A DNA stretch of 54,142 bases from Candidatus Zymogenus saltonus (GTDB taxonomy: Bacteria > Desulfobacterota > Zymogenia > Zymogenales > Zymogenaceae). The notes under the pieces are model-generated. The model did not search any database, was not told the DNA's origin, and was given only the letters and a program-made list of their open reading frames with translations. Below, one piece after another: positions 27,401-36,085 of the stretch. The position numbers and the translations under genes are program-made. Each line of letters starts with the position of its first letter. Within the stretch, counting starts at the first letter, position 1. The stretch is from assembly GCA_016929395.1 (NCBI GenBank), contig JAFGIX010000028.1:1-54142 (forward strand). The letters run 5' to 3'.

Positions 27401-28250
27401 ATGAAAATGACACTTTTTCTGTGCATTTTTTTGTTATTGATTGCAGTTTTATTTTAACTTATATTCTATTTTGGAATAAATACCCTTTTTATAAAGCAGA
27501 AAGATAGTCTTGCCGGTATGGTTAGCTGGGAGGATAAAGGAGCAACCCCCATTGGTGATATGGGCTATACAACTTAAGAAATGACTTGGGTGGATGGGAA
27601 AATTATTTTTGCCAACACCTGGAAAAATAAAAATTCAAGGGTATATGAGATCGATCCGTCTAATATGGAGATCAAAAGGTTTTTTGATATGCCGAAAGGG
27701 GCGGTACTTACAAGCGGTCTGGCATAGGATGGAAAAATATTGTGGGGGGTAGATTATATCAGTAATAAGACTTATTGTATTAGACTGGAAGAATCTCTTG
27801 CCAAAGGAGAAGTAAGTCTCATTGGAAGTTTTGAAACAACTCTTAAGGGGACAAGCGCATGCTGCTTTTTTCCCATGGGAAGGTAAAAAGTACCTTGTCA
27901 TATCCGATTTCATGAATACCAGACGTACAATTTTTATACAGATGGACAACGCCCTTAAAGACGGCACTACCGAGAAATGGATTGTCTTTGAATATAAAAA
28001 TGAAGGATTCAGTCAGGGACTTGAATTTATCGATGGTTTTTTATACGAATCCGAGAATAAGTTCGGAATTGATATACTAAATAAGATTGATTTAGAAAAA
28101 CTTAAGCAAACCAGGAACTCTCGAAAAGCAACAATTCTACAATACCCTGCTCCGGAGAAAGGAGTAGAGGACTTGGCCTGGGACGGAAAAAGTGTATGGA
28201 CATCCGATGAAGCCGTCTTCAACTTCTTTAAAGGAACATTATCTTCTTAA
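27401..28250 (+). pseudogene. Broken secreted beta-propeller-like gene
   Basis: An ATG at 27401 after a GGGG run opens with a hydrophobic signal-like stretch (MKMTLFLCIFLLLIAV). The same frame is then interrupted by TAA at 27455, TAA at 27575 and TAG at 27725, and a frameshift near the T-run at about 27868-27873 moves it into the frame ending at 28250. Joined up, the product would be about 280 residues with repeated units such as TWVDGKIIFANTW, DGKILWGVDY and AWDGKSVWTS. These look like propeller blades of the glutaminyl-cyclotransferase/YncE kind, though the exact family is not certain. Four separate lesions make this a real pseudogene rather than a sequencing slip. Confidence 0.7.
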
Positions 28251-28275
28251 AAGCCCAAATTATTTGAGGTGTAAA

Positions 28276-28872
28276 ATGTCAAAGGACACTTCTTTAAAAC
28301 AAAACTCGAATTTCCTATTGATTCAATTAGTCACATTCGCCAGAGTCCCAATAACCATTGGAGTGTCTTTCATTCTGATTTATACTACTCGATCTGTCTT
28401 TGTCATATTCCTGTGCGCAGCACTGCTCGGAATCGCCGAGCTCTCTGATATTTTTGACGGCATGTTCGCCCGCAAGTTAGAGGTTGTCAGTGAGTGGGGC
28501 TCTATGTTTGATCCATTTGCCGATAGTATATCACGATTGATTATTTATTGGACTTTTGCCGTCATAGGTTTTGTTCTGCCCTTCGTTCCTCTTTCCATGG
28601 CCATACGAGATATAATCGTAGCATACAGCAGGATTATTTTAGCACAGAGAGGCAAGTCGGTCTCCGCCAAGTTAAGCGGAAAAATCAAGGCTATAGTTCA
28701 AGGAACCGGGACCATCATTATAATTATTGGCCCTCTATACTGGGGATTCATCGGGAAGTGGACTGTCTATGCTCTATCATGGATAGTCATCGTAGTCACT
28801 CTTGCATCTGCGGTTGAATATGCTTATTCAGCAATTAATGTTTTATCAAAAGAAGGGGTTCGCCCTAAATAA
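28276..28872 (+). CDS. CDP-alcohol phosphatidyltransferase
   Basis: An integral membrane enzyme of 198 residues with a perfect family signature: DxxDGxxAR followed by GxxxDxxxD, with the catalytic Asp residues in DIFDGMFAR and GSMFDPFAD. Several hydrophobic helices surround the signature. It should join a CDP-activated lipid head group (CDP-diacylglycerol type) to an alcohol such as glycerol phosphate or inositol phosphate. The ATG at 28276 has GAGGTG five bases upstream; the open frame reaches further 5' only because it overlaps the preceding pseudogene. It is the one intact gene between two transposase relics, so it may be foreign. The alcohol substrate cannot be assigned. Confidence 0.85.
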   Translation: MSKDTSLKQNSNFLLIQLVTFARVPITIGVSFILIYTTRSVFVIFLCAALLGIAELSDIFDGMFARKLEVVSEWGSMFDPFADSISRLIIYWTFAVIGFVLPFVPLSMAIRDIIVAYSRIILAQRGKSVSAKLSGKIKAIVQGTGTIIIIIGPLYWGFIGKWTVYALSWIVIVVTLASAVEYAYSAINVLSKEGVRPK

Positions 28873-28899
28873 TACGATTATTTTATTAAGATTGTCGGT

Positions 28900-29097
28900 A
28901 TGTCAATAAATGCAATAATTGGCCTTGATGCCTTAGAAATACAAGAAAAGTTCAGAAAATATCCCATCCCACTCATTGCACCATTTTTTCGTGCAATTAA
29001 TGCCAATCCTAAAAATCTTGGTTGCATTGATTCACTATTAACTGCTTCCTTTGAATCAATGTTAAAATATGTCGCAATTATCTACCATAGTCACTAA
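28900..29097 (+). pseudogene. Truncated ORF, N-terminal fragment of a larger protein
   Basis: A 65-codon frame with the pattern KYPIPLIAPFFRAINAN...LLTASFESMLKYVAIIY. The spacing of Pro, Arg-Ala and the Phe-Glu...Leu-Lys-Tyr block resembles an N-terminal helical segment found on larger multi-domain proteins; I recall the pattern but cannot name the family. It stops exactly where the second transposase relic begins (29096), so it was probably cut by that insertion. Confidence 0.4.
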
Positions 29098-29467
29098 AAG
29101 TGTTGACAGGTGATGTGTTAATAAGTGACAAGTCATGGACTTCCTATTAAGATGGACAATGGGAAAAAACATCTTAACAAAAAGAGGAAGGACCATCACT
29201 CACAGAGAGTATATCATACGTCAGAAGTTGAACATAGTGGAATTGGGAGAAAAGTTAGGAACCATCGGCGATGCCCGTCGGAAACCGGGCATCAGCCGTC
29301 AACACTACTACGACATAAAGAAAGCGATAGATGAGGAAGACTTGGAAGGTCTTCCTGTGAAGAGCCGGAGTGTGCCGAGAGTAGCTAATCGAGTGGCCCC
29401 CGAGATGGATATCGGCATGATCGCGTCTCTTTCAAGCTACCCTTTTTCTTGGAAAAAAAACAGATAG
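29096..29467 (+). mobile_element. IS481-like transposase relic, copy B (5' part)
   Basis: An open frame of about 100 codons reads LTKRGRTITHREYIIRQ, then GISRQHYYDIKKAID, then LEGLPVKSRSVPR and NRVAPEMD. This is the N-terminal helix-turn-helix half of an IS481-type transposase. Downstream, where the RNase-H-like catalytic (DDE) domain should begin, similarity is lost and the frame ends at 29467. The first ~210 bp are duplicated at 26778-26990. It is a dead, truncated element. Confidence 0.65.
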
Positions 29468-29662
29468 GTATGCCCCTATCATAACGGCAAGGGCGTCAAC
29501 GATAGATCGATACAACAGGTCTATTATCGGGACTTGGATAAATATCAGGGCAAACAGGTCAAATATGACCCAGTTGACTCCAAAGACAAGCCCACCGAAG
29601 ACCATGGAAGTATTGTCTCCCGAGCCGATGGGTTATAGCCTGTTGCGCTGTCCGGCCCGATA

Positions 29663-30076
29663 GTGTTATACCCCCTTCGCCATCTCTCTGTAAACACAAT
29701 AACCTCCAATAGTATATCAAAGCTCCTCTCCATTTTCAGAGAGCTAAGCAGAGTGAGAAGCATCAAGCACAGCTTTGTTTTCACCCGCAACAACGGCGAG
29801 CCGGTTAAAGACATCAGGAAGGCCTTCGAAAATGCGTGCAGGCGGGCGGGGATCGAGAACTTCGTCTTTCATGATCTCAGACACACCTTCAACACCAATA
29901 TGCGAAAGGCAGGGGTCGATCTGACGGTGATCATGGACATCACTTGTCACAGGACGACGGAGATGTTCCTCAGATACAACACGGTTGACGATTACGATGT
30001 CAGAAAGGCGATGGAGAGGCTGTCGAACTATCTCGAAGAGGGGTCAGAAAAGGGCCTTCAAGAAAGTGGAACATGA
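29663..30076 (+). pseudogene. Tyrosine recombinase relic, C-terminal half
   Basis: About 110 codons encode the C-terminal catalytic part of a phage-type integrase. FHDLRHTFNTNM supplies the HxxR box, CHRTTEMF replaces the usual GH box, and LRYNTVDD contains the nucleophilic Tyr. The N-terminal arm-binding and core domains and the first catalytic Arg are missing; the sequence before ~29690 does not match the family. Its stop lies 74 bp from the 3' end of the minus-strand tRNA-Leu, the usual place for an integrase that used that tRNA as its target. Confidence 0.75.
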
Positions 30077-30149
30077 CGAAATTTTCAACCAACCCTAAAA
30101 AAAGAAAGGGACTCTCAAGATCACAAGTCCCCGGAATCATTTATAAAAA

Positions 30150-30237
30150 TGGTGCCGGAGGTGGGAATCGAACCCACACGGACGCGAGGCCCGGGGGATT
30201 TTGAGTCCCCTGCGTCTACCAATTTCACCACTCCGGC
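30150..30237 (-). tRNA. tRNA-Leu (anticodon CAA)
   Basis: On the minus strand a full 88-nt class II tRNA can be folded. The acceptor stem is GCCGGAG/CTCCGGC with encoded CCA. The D-arm contains GTGGTGAAATTGGTAGAC, and the seven-base anticodon loop CTCAAAA gives CAA. A long variable arm and a GGTTCGATTCC T-arm complete it. CAA reads UUG. Confidence 0.95.
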
Positions 30238-30323
30238 TTTACAGAATTATATTTTAACATTGCTTTTTATGTCAAGAAAAATACAATAGATTGAATATAA
30301 TATTTCAGATAAAGAATTTTTTA

Positions 30324-30350
30324 TTGACTTTTTTCCCCCTGTATGATAAT
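30324..30350 (+). promoter_or_regulatory. Possible promoter of tRNA-Ala
   Basis: TTGACT (30324-30329) and GATAAT (30345-30350) with a 15-bp spacer, 17 bases before the tRNA-Ala 5' end. The spacing is short, so the call is tentative, but a promoter is expected here because the preceding tRNA is on the other strand. Confidence 0.4.
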
Positions 30351-30366
30351 TTTACCGATATTTTTT

Positions 30367-30442
30367 GGGGCTGTAGCTCAGCTGGGAGAGCGCATGACTG
30401 GCAGTCATGAGGTCGACGGTTCGATCCCGTTCAGCTCCACCA
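30367..30442 (+). tRNA. tRNA-Ala (anticodon GGC)
   Basis: A complete 76-nt tRNA. The acceptor stem is GGGGCTG/CAGCTCC with one G-U pair and encoded CCA. The D-arm contains AGCTCAGCTGGGAGAGC, the anticodon stem is CATGA/TCATG with loop CTGGCAG (GGC), and the T-arm contains GGTTCGATCCC. Its 3' half recurs in degenerate form near 46.5 and 48.15 kb, so it appears to be an integration target. Confidence 0.96.
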
Positions 30443-30452
30443 GTGATTTCAA

Positions 30453-30486
30453 GGGGAGGTCGGTGGTTTTCGGCTCCCCCTTTTTC
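30453..30486 (+). terminator. Intrinsic terminator after tRNA-Ala
   Basis: GGGGAG (30453-30458) pairs with CTCCCC (30474-30479), followed by a T-run from 30481. It lies 11 bases after the tRNA CCA. Confidence 0.7.
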
Positions 30487-30489
30487 CTT

Positions 30490-30741
30490 TAGTAACCGGG
30501 TATTGTTGTTATAGACCATTCTTCTTTCATTGTTTTTAGAGTTTCCTGCCTGCAAAACCTTATTAGCAAAATCAATATCTATACACCTAAGATTGAGAAT
30601 CTCTCTTTTTCTCATTCCTGTGTTAAACGCAACAACCACTATTGATCTTAAAGGCCATTTGCAGCGGGATAAAAGCCTTCCAATCTCCGACATTAATATC
30701 CCGCTTTCTGAGCCGATTTTACTTTGAATTTTAATTCGCAA
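30490..30741 (-). pseudogene. Tyrosine recombinase relic, central catalytic part
   Basis: On the minus strand the translation MSEIGRLLSRCKWPLRSIVV, followed by NTGMRKREILNLRCIDIDF, is the first part of an integrase catalytic domain; the Arg of GMRxxEI is the first catalytic residue. The sequence then fades near 30500 beside the tRNA-Ala terminator. The frame continues across the tRNA only as noise. The N-terminal arm domain and the HxxR...Tyr half are missing. The fragment faces the tRNA-Ala 3' end and looks like the scar of the element that inserted there. It is a separate piece from the relic at 29663-30076, on the opposite strand. Confidence 0.65.
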
Positions 30742-30869
30742 TACTGCCTCGTCTTTAGAGCAAGGTCTTTGCTAAATAGCTTTGAAATGGGGAAAACACA
30801 TGGTATAATTATGCTTTAAGTTGCTTGTCATACGGTAACTCATTTCACGATTATAGCTAAAAAAAGAGT

Positions 30870-31502
30870 GTGAAAGATATTATAATATTTGGAGCCGGCG
30901 GTTTTGCCAGGGAGGTGGCGTTCGTCATCAAAGAGATAAACAGGATCACTCCCGCTTGGCGCATCCTCGGTTTCGCGGAAGCGGACGATAGAAACGTCGG
31001 TAAGAGTGTCGGCGCCTATACCGTTTATTGCTCCGAAGAGGACGTGCATGAAATGGAAGTCGACGCGGTAATTGCCGTCGGGAATCCGGAGATATTGAGG
31101 AAGATTGCGGGAAACTTCCGGGAGCAAAAAAAGGTCTCGTTTCCGAACGTTGTCCATCCCAATACAGTTTATGACAAAGAGCGCATCGTTATGGGAGAGG
31201 GGAATATCGTATGCGCGGGAGTCTATTTTACCACCGATATTCAGATCGGAAACTTTAACCACTTCAATCTATCCACAACTATCGGACATGATGTGGTAAT
31301 TGGAGACTACTGTATTATTAATCCCGGAGTCAATATATCGGGGGGCGTTACCTTTGGCAATAGATGTAATATCGGAACGGGGGCGTCGATACTTCAAAAT
31401 ATAAGTATTGGAGACAGGGTTACAGTAGGAGCCGGCGCCGTGGTGACGAGAGACATTGAAGACGGAGTAACTGCAGTCGGCGTCCCGGCCAAGCCGCTGT
31501 GA
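30870..31502 (+). CDS. NeuD/PglD-like sugar O/N-acyltransferase
   Basis: A left-handed beta-helix acyltransferase of 210 residues. The N-terminal part (IIIFGAGGFAREV) is a Rossmann-like sugar-nucleotide domain. The C-terminal half (about 95-210) carries hexapeptide repeats such as IGNFNHFN, IGDYCIIN and IGDRVTVGAGAVV, and ends at GVPAKPL. The active-site His of the family is probably that in TTIGHDVVIG. The start is GTG at 30870. In legionaminic and related nonulosonic acid pathways such an enzyme acetylates the amino sugar made by the LegC aminotransferase. It is the first intact gene of the long sugar cluster after tRNA-Ala. Confidence 0.85.
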   Translation: MKDIIIFGAGGFAREVAFVIKEINRITPAWRILGFAEADDRNVGKSVGAYTVYCSEEDVHEMEVDAVIAVGNPEILRKIAGNFREQKKVSFPNVVHPNTVYDKERIVMGEGNIVCAGVYFTTDIQIGNFNHFNLSTTIGHDVVIGDYCIINPGVNISGGVTFGNRCNIGTGASILQNISIGDRVTVGAGAVVTRDIEDGVTAVGVPAKPL

Positions 31503-31604
31503 GATAACAAAAGCCCGCTTTTAAGTCAACGAGATTTTTCCGATACGAAATAGAGTTCATCTCATACAGTCTTATTTCGATTCTTCACAACGTAAACAAA
31601 AGAG

Positions 31605-33059
31605 ATGAAAATGGCAAAAGATAAGGATAATAAAAAGAAAATAAACCGAAGGAAGTTTATCCTCTCGGGGGGGCTGACGGCCCTGGCGGCCTATTCCTCT
31701 TACAGAAACTGGGATAAACTACTGCCCTTTATCAAGTTTCCCTACACGCGTTTTTTCGATAAACGGCCCAATATCATGATCATCGCCCTGGATACTCTCC
31801 GGGCCGACCACCTGGGTTGCTACGGGTATGGGCGGGGCATCTCTCCCAATATCGATAATTTCTCGAAAGATGCCACCCTTTACTGGAACACGATGTCCCA
31901 GTCTAACTGGACGCTCCCGGCCTTCAGCTCGCTTTTTACCTCGCTTTATCCCCACCGGCACGCCAACGGGATAGGTTATGACACGAAAAATAAAATAACC
32001 GGAAGTTCACTTCCCAAGAATATCCCGAACCTCGCCGATATACTCTCCCACATGGGATATTATACCAACGCAATAACAGGGGGGTATTACGTATCGGACA
32101 CCGTCGGCTTCGATATAGGCTTCAAAAAATTCCATCAAATGGGCAATCCCACCCAAGGGATACGAAAGGATTTGCCCCTGCAAATTGAAATGGCAAGGGA
32201 CTGGATTACGAGAAACCACAGCTTTACGAAATTCTTCATGTTTTTTCATACATACGAGTGCCACAATCCCTACCGCCCGCCCCAGAAGTATCTGGATATG
32301 ATAGACCCCTTATATAACGGCCCTCCCATTTCGGGAAATGTTACCCACGATTTTGTGCTGAAAAGGACCCCAGGGATTACCGAGGTTACCCCGGAAATAG
32401 TGGAGAGGTATATATCACTGTACGATGCGGAGATCCTCTATACCGATGCGGTTGTGGGGGAATTCTTCGGATTCCTTAAAGAAAAAGGGATCTATGATGA
32501 TTCGTTGATAATTTTATTGAGCGACCACGGAGACGAGTTTTACGAGCGGGGAGGTTGGAACCACGGGCATACAATGTATGATGAGCTTCTCAGGGTGCCG
32601 ATAATCGTCAAATATCCGGGGGGAGAAAAAACGGGAGTCGACAGCCTTCGGCTTGCCCGACTAATAGACGTAATGCCCACGATTCTCTTCGATGTGCTCG
32701 GCGTGGAAAGAGAGGGGTGGTTTATGGAGGGGGTTCCCCTTTCGGAGCCTCTCGACGATCCCATCGGCATCGCCGAGGGGAAAATGACCTGGGACGGGAT
32801 GAACCTTTTCTCCCTTCGACAAGGTGAACTGAAGTATGTATTCGATGAAAACGAAAGACGTACTATGGTTTTTGACCTGAAAGAGGATCCGGGAGAAAAG
32901 AGAAATCTGATCCGGAAAAGGAGAGATGAAGCCCTGAGGATCGAATCCATTGCGAAAGATTACGAGTCGATCTATATGTCGAATTTGAAGAATCTTTTAG
33001 ATCCAAAGTCGGTAGACGATGAAACCATCGAGGTTCTAAAAGACCTCGGCTACCTTTAA
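31605..33059 (+). CDS. Sulfatase-fold enzyme with Thr at the nucleophile position
   Basis: An alkaline phosphatase-superfamily protein of 484 residues. A twin-Arg motif (NRRKFIL, 15-20) followed by a short hydrophobic stretch suggests export or membrane attachment. Metal-binding residues are visible in IIALDTLRADHLGCYGY (Asp63) and LLSDHGDEF. In true sulfatases the nucleophile lies in CxPxR or SxPxR; here the equivalent site reads WTLPAF, with Thr103 and no Arg, so formylglycine cannot form. Thr is the nucleophile in phosphoethanolamine and phosphoglycerol transferases of this fold, so a transferase or phosphodiesterase role on the surface glycan is as likely as sulfatase. It sits in the nonulosonate/export cluster. 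Confidence 0.85.
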   Translation: MKMAKDKDNKKKINRRKFILSGGLTALAAYSSYRNWDKLLPFIKFPYTRFFDKRPNIMIIALDTLRADHLGCYGYGRGISPNIDNFSKDATLYWNTMSQSNWTLPAFSSLFTSLYPHRHANGIGYDTKNKITGSSLPKNIPNLADILSHMGYYTNAITGGYYVSDTVGFDIGFKKFHQMGNPTQGIRKDLPLQIEMARDWITRNHSFTKFFMFFHTYECHNPYRPPQKYLDMIDPLYNGPPISGNVTHDFVLKRTPGITEVTPEIVERYISLYDAEILYTDAVVGEFFGFLKEKGIYDDSLIILLSDHGDEFYERGGWNHGHTMYDELLRVPIIVKYPGGEKTGVDSLRLARLIDVMPTILFDVLGVEREGWFMEGVPLSEPLDDPIGIAEGKMTWDGMNLFSLRQGELKYVFDENERRTMVFDLKEDPGEKRNLIRKRRDEALRIESIAKDYESIYMSNLKNLLDPKSVDDETIEVLKDLGYL

Positions 33060-33289
33060 TCCACAGCCATGATCGAAACTTCGACCCCATCGCCTTAAAG
33101 AAAAACCCGCCATCGGCGATTATGTACGGGAACCGGTTTTCAACGATTTATTGTCCCGGCTAATGCCTTGACAACAAAAGTCTATTCGTGATATTTCTAT
33201 AGGTATGAAAACAAGCGCCCAGTTTCCTATAAATAATTCGCCCTTTCAGGCTGTTGTAAACAAAAGACCTTTTTCGGATTTCCTTTTCC

Positions 33290-34117
33290 ATGAACGATAA
33301 ATCACCGTGTTCAAGGGCTGTTTATATACATGAGGACGCCCGAGAGAACCGTGGTGGGCTCTCCCGCTTTTTTACGCTTTTGAGAATCCTGGTCAACCGC
33401 GAGCTGAAGGGGCGCTATCGCCGTTCGATCTTAGGGCCCGTATGGGCGGTCATTCAACCGCTCCTCTACCTGTTGATCTTCATGTTCATAAGGGGGGTTC
33501 TCGATATTCCGAGCGACGGGATACCCTATCCCCTTTTTGCGTACAGCGCCCTGGTGCCATGGACCCTCTTTTCCGGCGGCATTACCCGCTCGAGCATGAG
33601 CATCACCCAGAACAAGGCGATAATCAACAAGGTCTCCGTCTCAAAAGAGCTCTTTCCGATCATCTCCGTGAGCGCCGTCGTGATAGATTTTCTCATCTCT
33701 CTGGCGCTCCTTTTTTTGATGATGTTTTTCTTTAAAGTCCCGGTCGGCCGCTTCGTGCTCTGGGTCCCGATTATAACGATACTCATCATTCTCCTCAGTG
33801 TCGGCATAAGCCTTGGGTTTACCGCCCTGGGTACATACAAGGACGATTTTCGCTTTGCGCTCCCCTTCTTAATGCAGGTCTGGATGCTGGCAAGCCCCGT
33901 TATATATCCCGTGGGGAAGGTTCCCGCAAAATGGCAGCTTTTTTATAAGCTCAACCCAATGGTGGGACTCATCGAGGGGTTCAGAAACGCGTTGATCAAA
34001 AACGCGGCGCCCGACTTCGGACTGCTTTGGGTATCGCTTGCGGCCATCGTCGGCGTCTGGATTGTGGCCTGGCCCCTTTTTCGCTATTTGTCCAGATATT
34101 TTTCGGATGTCCTATGA
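33290..34117 (+). CDS. wzm: ABC-2 type polysaccharide export permease (Wzm-like)
   Basis: An inner-membrane protein of 275 residues with about six hydrophobic helices. The pre-TM1 block LLRILVNRELKGRYRRSILGPVWAVIQP is the hallmark of the Wzm/KpsM/TagG permeases. Its stop codon overlaps the start of the ATPase gene by four bases (ATGA), so the two are translationally coupled and form one exporter that moves lipid-linked polysaccharide across the inner membrane. No clear ribosome site precedes the ATG at 33290. Confidence 0.9.
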   Translation: MNDKSPCSRAVYIHEDARENRGGLSRFFTLLRILVNRELKGRYRRSILGPVWAVIQPLLYLLIFMFIRGVLDIPSDGIPYPLFAYSALVPWTLFSGGITRSSMSITQNKAIINKVSVSKELFPIISVSAVVIDFLISLALLFLMMFFFKVPVGRFVLWVPIITILIILLSVGISLGFTALGTYKDDFRFALPFLMQVWMLASPVIYPVGKVPAKWQLFYKLNPMVGLIEGFRNALIKNAAPDFGLLWVSLAAIVGVWIVAWPLFRYLSRYFSDVL

Positions 34118-35352
34118 CGAGAGATACAAAAATGGCGGTGACGGTCGAGGGATTGTCAAAACAATACGGCCTTCCGCCGATGCCGACGGCGAAAAAGCTT
34201 TTAGACCTCTTTACCGGCGGTAAAAAAAAGATGGCCCACGCCGTGCGTCCATTGGCCCTCGATAATATCTCATTTGAGGTCAGGCGCGGGGCGATCCTCG
34301 GGGTTATCGGGAAAAACGGCTCCGGGAAGAGCACGCTTTTGAAGGTCCTGGCTGGCGTTACTCCCCATTCCCGGGGATTGATTCGAGTTTCGGGGAGGAT
34401 TTTCCCCATGATAGAGCTCAGTGCCGGAATCCACCCGGAGCTGACGGGAAAGGAAAACGCCGTCATACTGGGGGCTATCATGGGCCTTACAAAATCGGAG
34501 ATAACCGAGAGGCTTTCCGAGATAGAGGATTTTTCGGAACTGGAAGGCTGGTTTTACAAGCCGGTCCGAAAATATTCCAGCGGCATGTACGCCCGCCTCG
34601 GCTTCAGCGTTGCCATGAACGTTGACGCCGACGTGCTTTTGGTCGACGAGGTCCTGGCCGTGGGCGATACCGCCTTTCAGCGAAAGTGCTATGACCGTCT
34701 CTCTCTCCTCGAAAAGAAGGGGGCGACCATCCTTTTTGTCTCCCACAACATCCGCCAGGTGGAGCGGATCTGCTCGTCGGTGATATGGCTTGACGGGGGA
34801 AAGATCATCATGGAGGGAAACCCCACCGAGGTTGTCCAGGCGTACTACAAGCGGGCCGACGAGGAGTTACTGGAGAGGACGAGAAAGGTTTTTGTAAAAG
34901 AGGTCGAAACGAGGCCTGAAAAAACTGAGACGGAGCTGCGAATAATCGACGCCAGACTGCTCGACGAAAGCGGAAAAAAGGTGGACACCGTGGAGATGTT
35001 CAGGCCGATTACCATCGAGCTCGAGTTCGTCTGTTACGAGCGGGTGAAGTCGCCCGGTTTTACGCTGGGATTTCACACCACCGACTTGGTCAACGTGACC
35101 TCTTTCAGCACCGCGTACATGGGAAAGACCCCCGATTTCGAGCCGGGCGCCCATAAAATCCTCTGTCGAATCCCCAGCGTAATACTCAATCCCGGCGTCT
35201 ATGGAATCAGAGCCGGCATAGGGAGCGATACCCAGTGGCGCGCAATGGACAGCGCCTACGGCCTCTCTCTTTTTCAGGTCACTTCCGACGACTTCAGAGT
35301 GATCGAGCAGGGTGTGGGTCTCGTTTTTACAGAGGCCGAATGGCTTTTTTAA
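34114..35352 (+). CDS. wzt: ABC-2 polysaccharide export ATPase (Wzt-like, with C-terminal domain)
   Basis: An ATPase of 412 residues. Walker A is GKNGSGKST, the signature is YSSGMYARLGF and Walker B is VLLVDEVLAVGD, followed by the HNIRQV switch His. A C-terminal domain (about 250-412) like the Wzt carbohydrate-binding domain follows; in O-antigen exporters this domain recognises the non-reducing end of the glycan. The start overlaps the permease stop. The frame is open another 29 codons upstream inside the permease gene, but ATG 34114 is the natural coupled start. The attached domain suggests that the exported chain carries a specific terminal residue, possibly a nonulosonic acid. Confidence 0.92.
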   Translation: MTRDTKMAVTVEGLSKQYGLPPMPTAKKLLDLFTGGKKKMAHAVRPLALDNISFEVRRGAILGVIGKNGSGKSTLLKVLAGVTPHSRGLIRVSGRIFPMIELSAGIHPELTGKENAVILGAIMGLTKSEITERLSEIEDFSELEGWFYKPVRKYSSGMYARLGFSVAMNVDADVLLVDEVLAVGDTAFQRKCYDRLSLLEKKGATILFVSHNIRQVERICSSVIWLDGGKIIMEGNPTEVVQAYYKRADEELLERTRKVFVKEVETRPEKTETELRIIDARLLDESGKKVDTVEMFRPITIELEFVCYERVKSPGFTLGFHTTDLVNVTSFSTAYMGKTPDFEPGAHKILCRIPSVILNPGVYGIRAGIGSDTQWRAMDSAYGLSLFQVTSDDFRVIEQGVGLVFTEAEWLF

Positions 35353-35356
35353 TCCA

Positions 35357-36085
35357 ATGGAAACAGTGAAAACAATGACCGGAAAAACCGTCTTTGCCGT
35401 TATCCCCGCCCGGGGCGGCTCCAGGGGGGTCTTGAAAAAGAACATATCGGCTGTTGCAGGAAAGCCCCTCGTGGCGTGGACAATCCAGGCGGCCCTAAAG
35501 AGCGGGGCGCTTAACCGGGTTGTCGTTACGACGGACGATCCGGCGATCGCTGAGATCTCCAAGGAATACGGGGCGGAGGTTCCCTTTCTTCGCCCGGAGG
35601 CGCTGGCCAGGGACGACACCCCGGGAATCGATCCAATCATCCATGCCGTCCGCTGGCTGGAGGAAAACGAGGGGTACGACCCGGCCTCCGTCATGGCACT
35701 CCAGCCAACGTCCCCCCTGAGGAGCACGAAAGACATAGACCGTTCGGTAAGCATCATGAGAGAAAAAGGAGCCGACTTTGTGGTCAGCGTCACGGAGACG
35801 AAACACCATCCCTACTGGACAAAGACGATCGACCAAAATGGAAGGCTTGGCGATTTCGTTTCATCAAAGGAGATCATTTCATGCCGTCAGGGACTTCCTC
35901 CGGCGTACAGTATCAACGGGGCGATCTACCTTGGTAAAAAAAAGGCCCTGCTCGAAAAAGCGACGTGGTTTACCGACAATACATATCCATACATAATGCC
36001 CCAGGATCGGTCGCTGGACATCGATACGCCATGGGACATATATATCGCCGATCTTGTTTTGAGAAACGCCCATGAAAATAAATGA
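35357..36085 (+). CDS. neuA: Acylneuraminate cytidylyltransferase (NeuA/LegF family)
   Basis: A CMP-sugar synthase of about 242 residues that activates a nonulosonic acid with CTP. The nucleotide-binding motif IPARGGSRGVLKKN lies close to the N-terminus, and LQPTSPLR and DIDTPWD are further family markers. The ATG at 35357 follows the wzt stop by four bases; no clear ribosome site is seen, and an ATG at 35375 is also possible. It overlaps neuB by 14 bases. Whether the sugar is sialic, legionaminic or another nonulosonate cannot be read from this enzyme alone; the LegC-like aminotransferase nearby favours a legionaminic-type product. Confidence 0.9.
   Translation: METVKTMTGKTVFAVIPARGGSRGVLKKNISAVAGKPLVAWTIQAALKSGALNRVVVTTDDPAIAEISKEYGAEVPFLRPEALARDDTPGIDPIIHAVRWLEENEGYDPASVMALQPTSPLRSTKDIDRSVSIMREKGADFVVSVTETKHHPYWTKTIDQNGRLGDFVSSKEIISCRQGLPPAYSINGAIYLGKKKALLEKATWFTDNTYPYIMPQDRSLDIDTPWDIYIADLVLRNAHENK

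Noticed and set aside
27401-28250. Stop-codon readthrough or recoding (Sec/Pyl) in the propeller-like gene
   Set aside because: Two different stop codons at three sites plus a frameshift, with no recoding signals; decay is the simpler explanation.
34867-35793. 308-codon minus-strand open frame
   Set aside because: Antisense to wzt and neuA, both with clear motifs; low-complexity Ser/Arg-rich translation typical of shadow frames.
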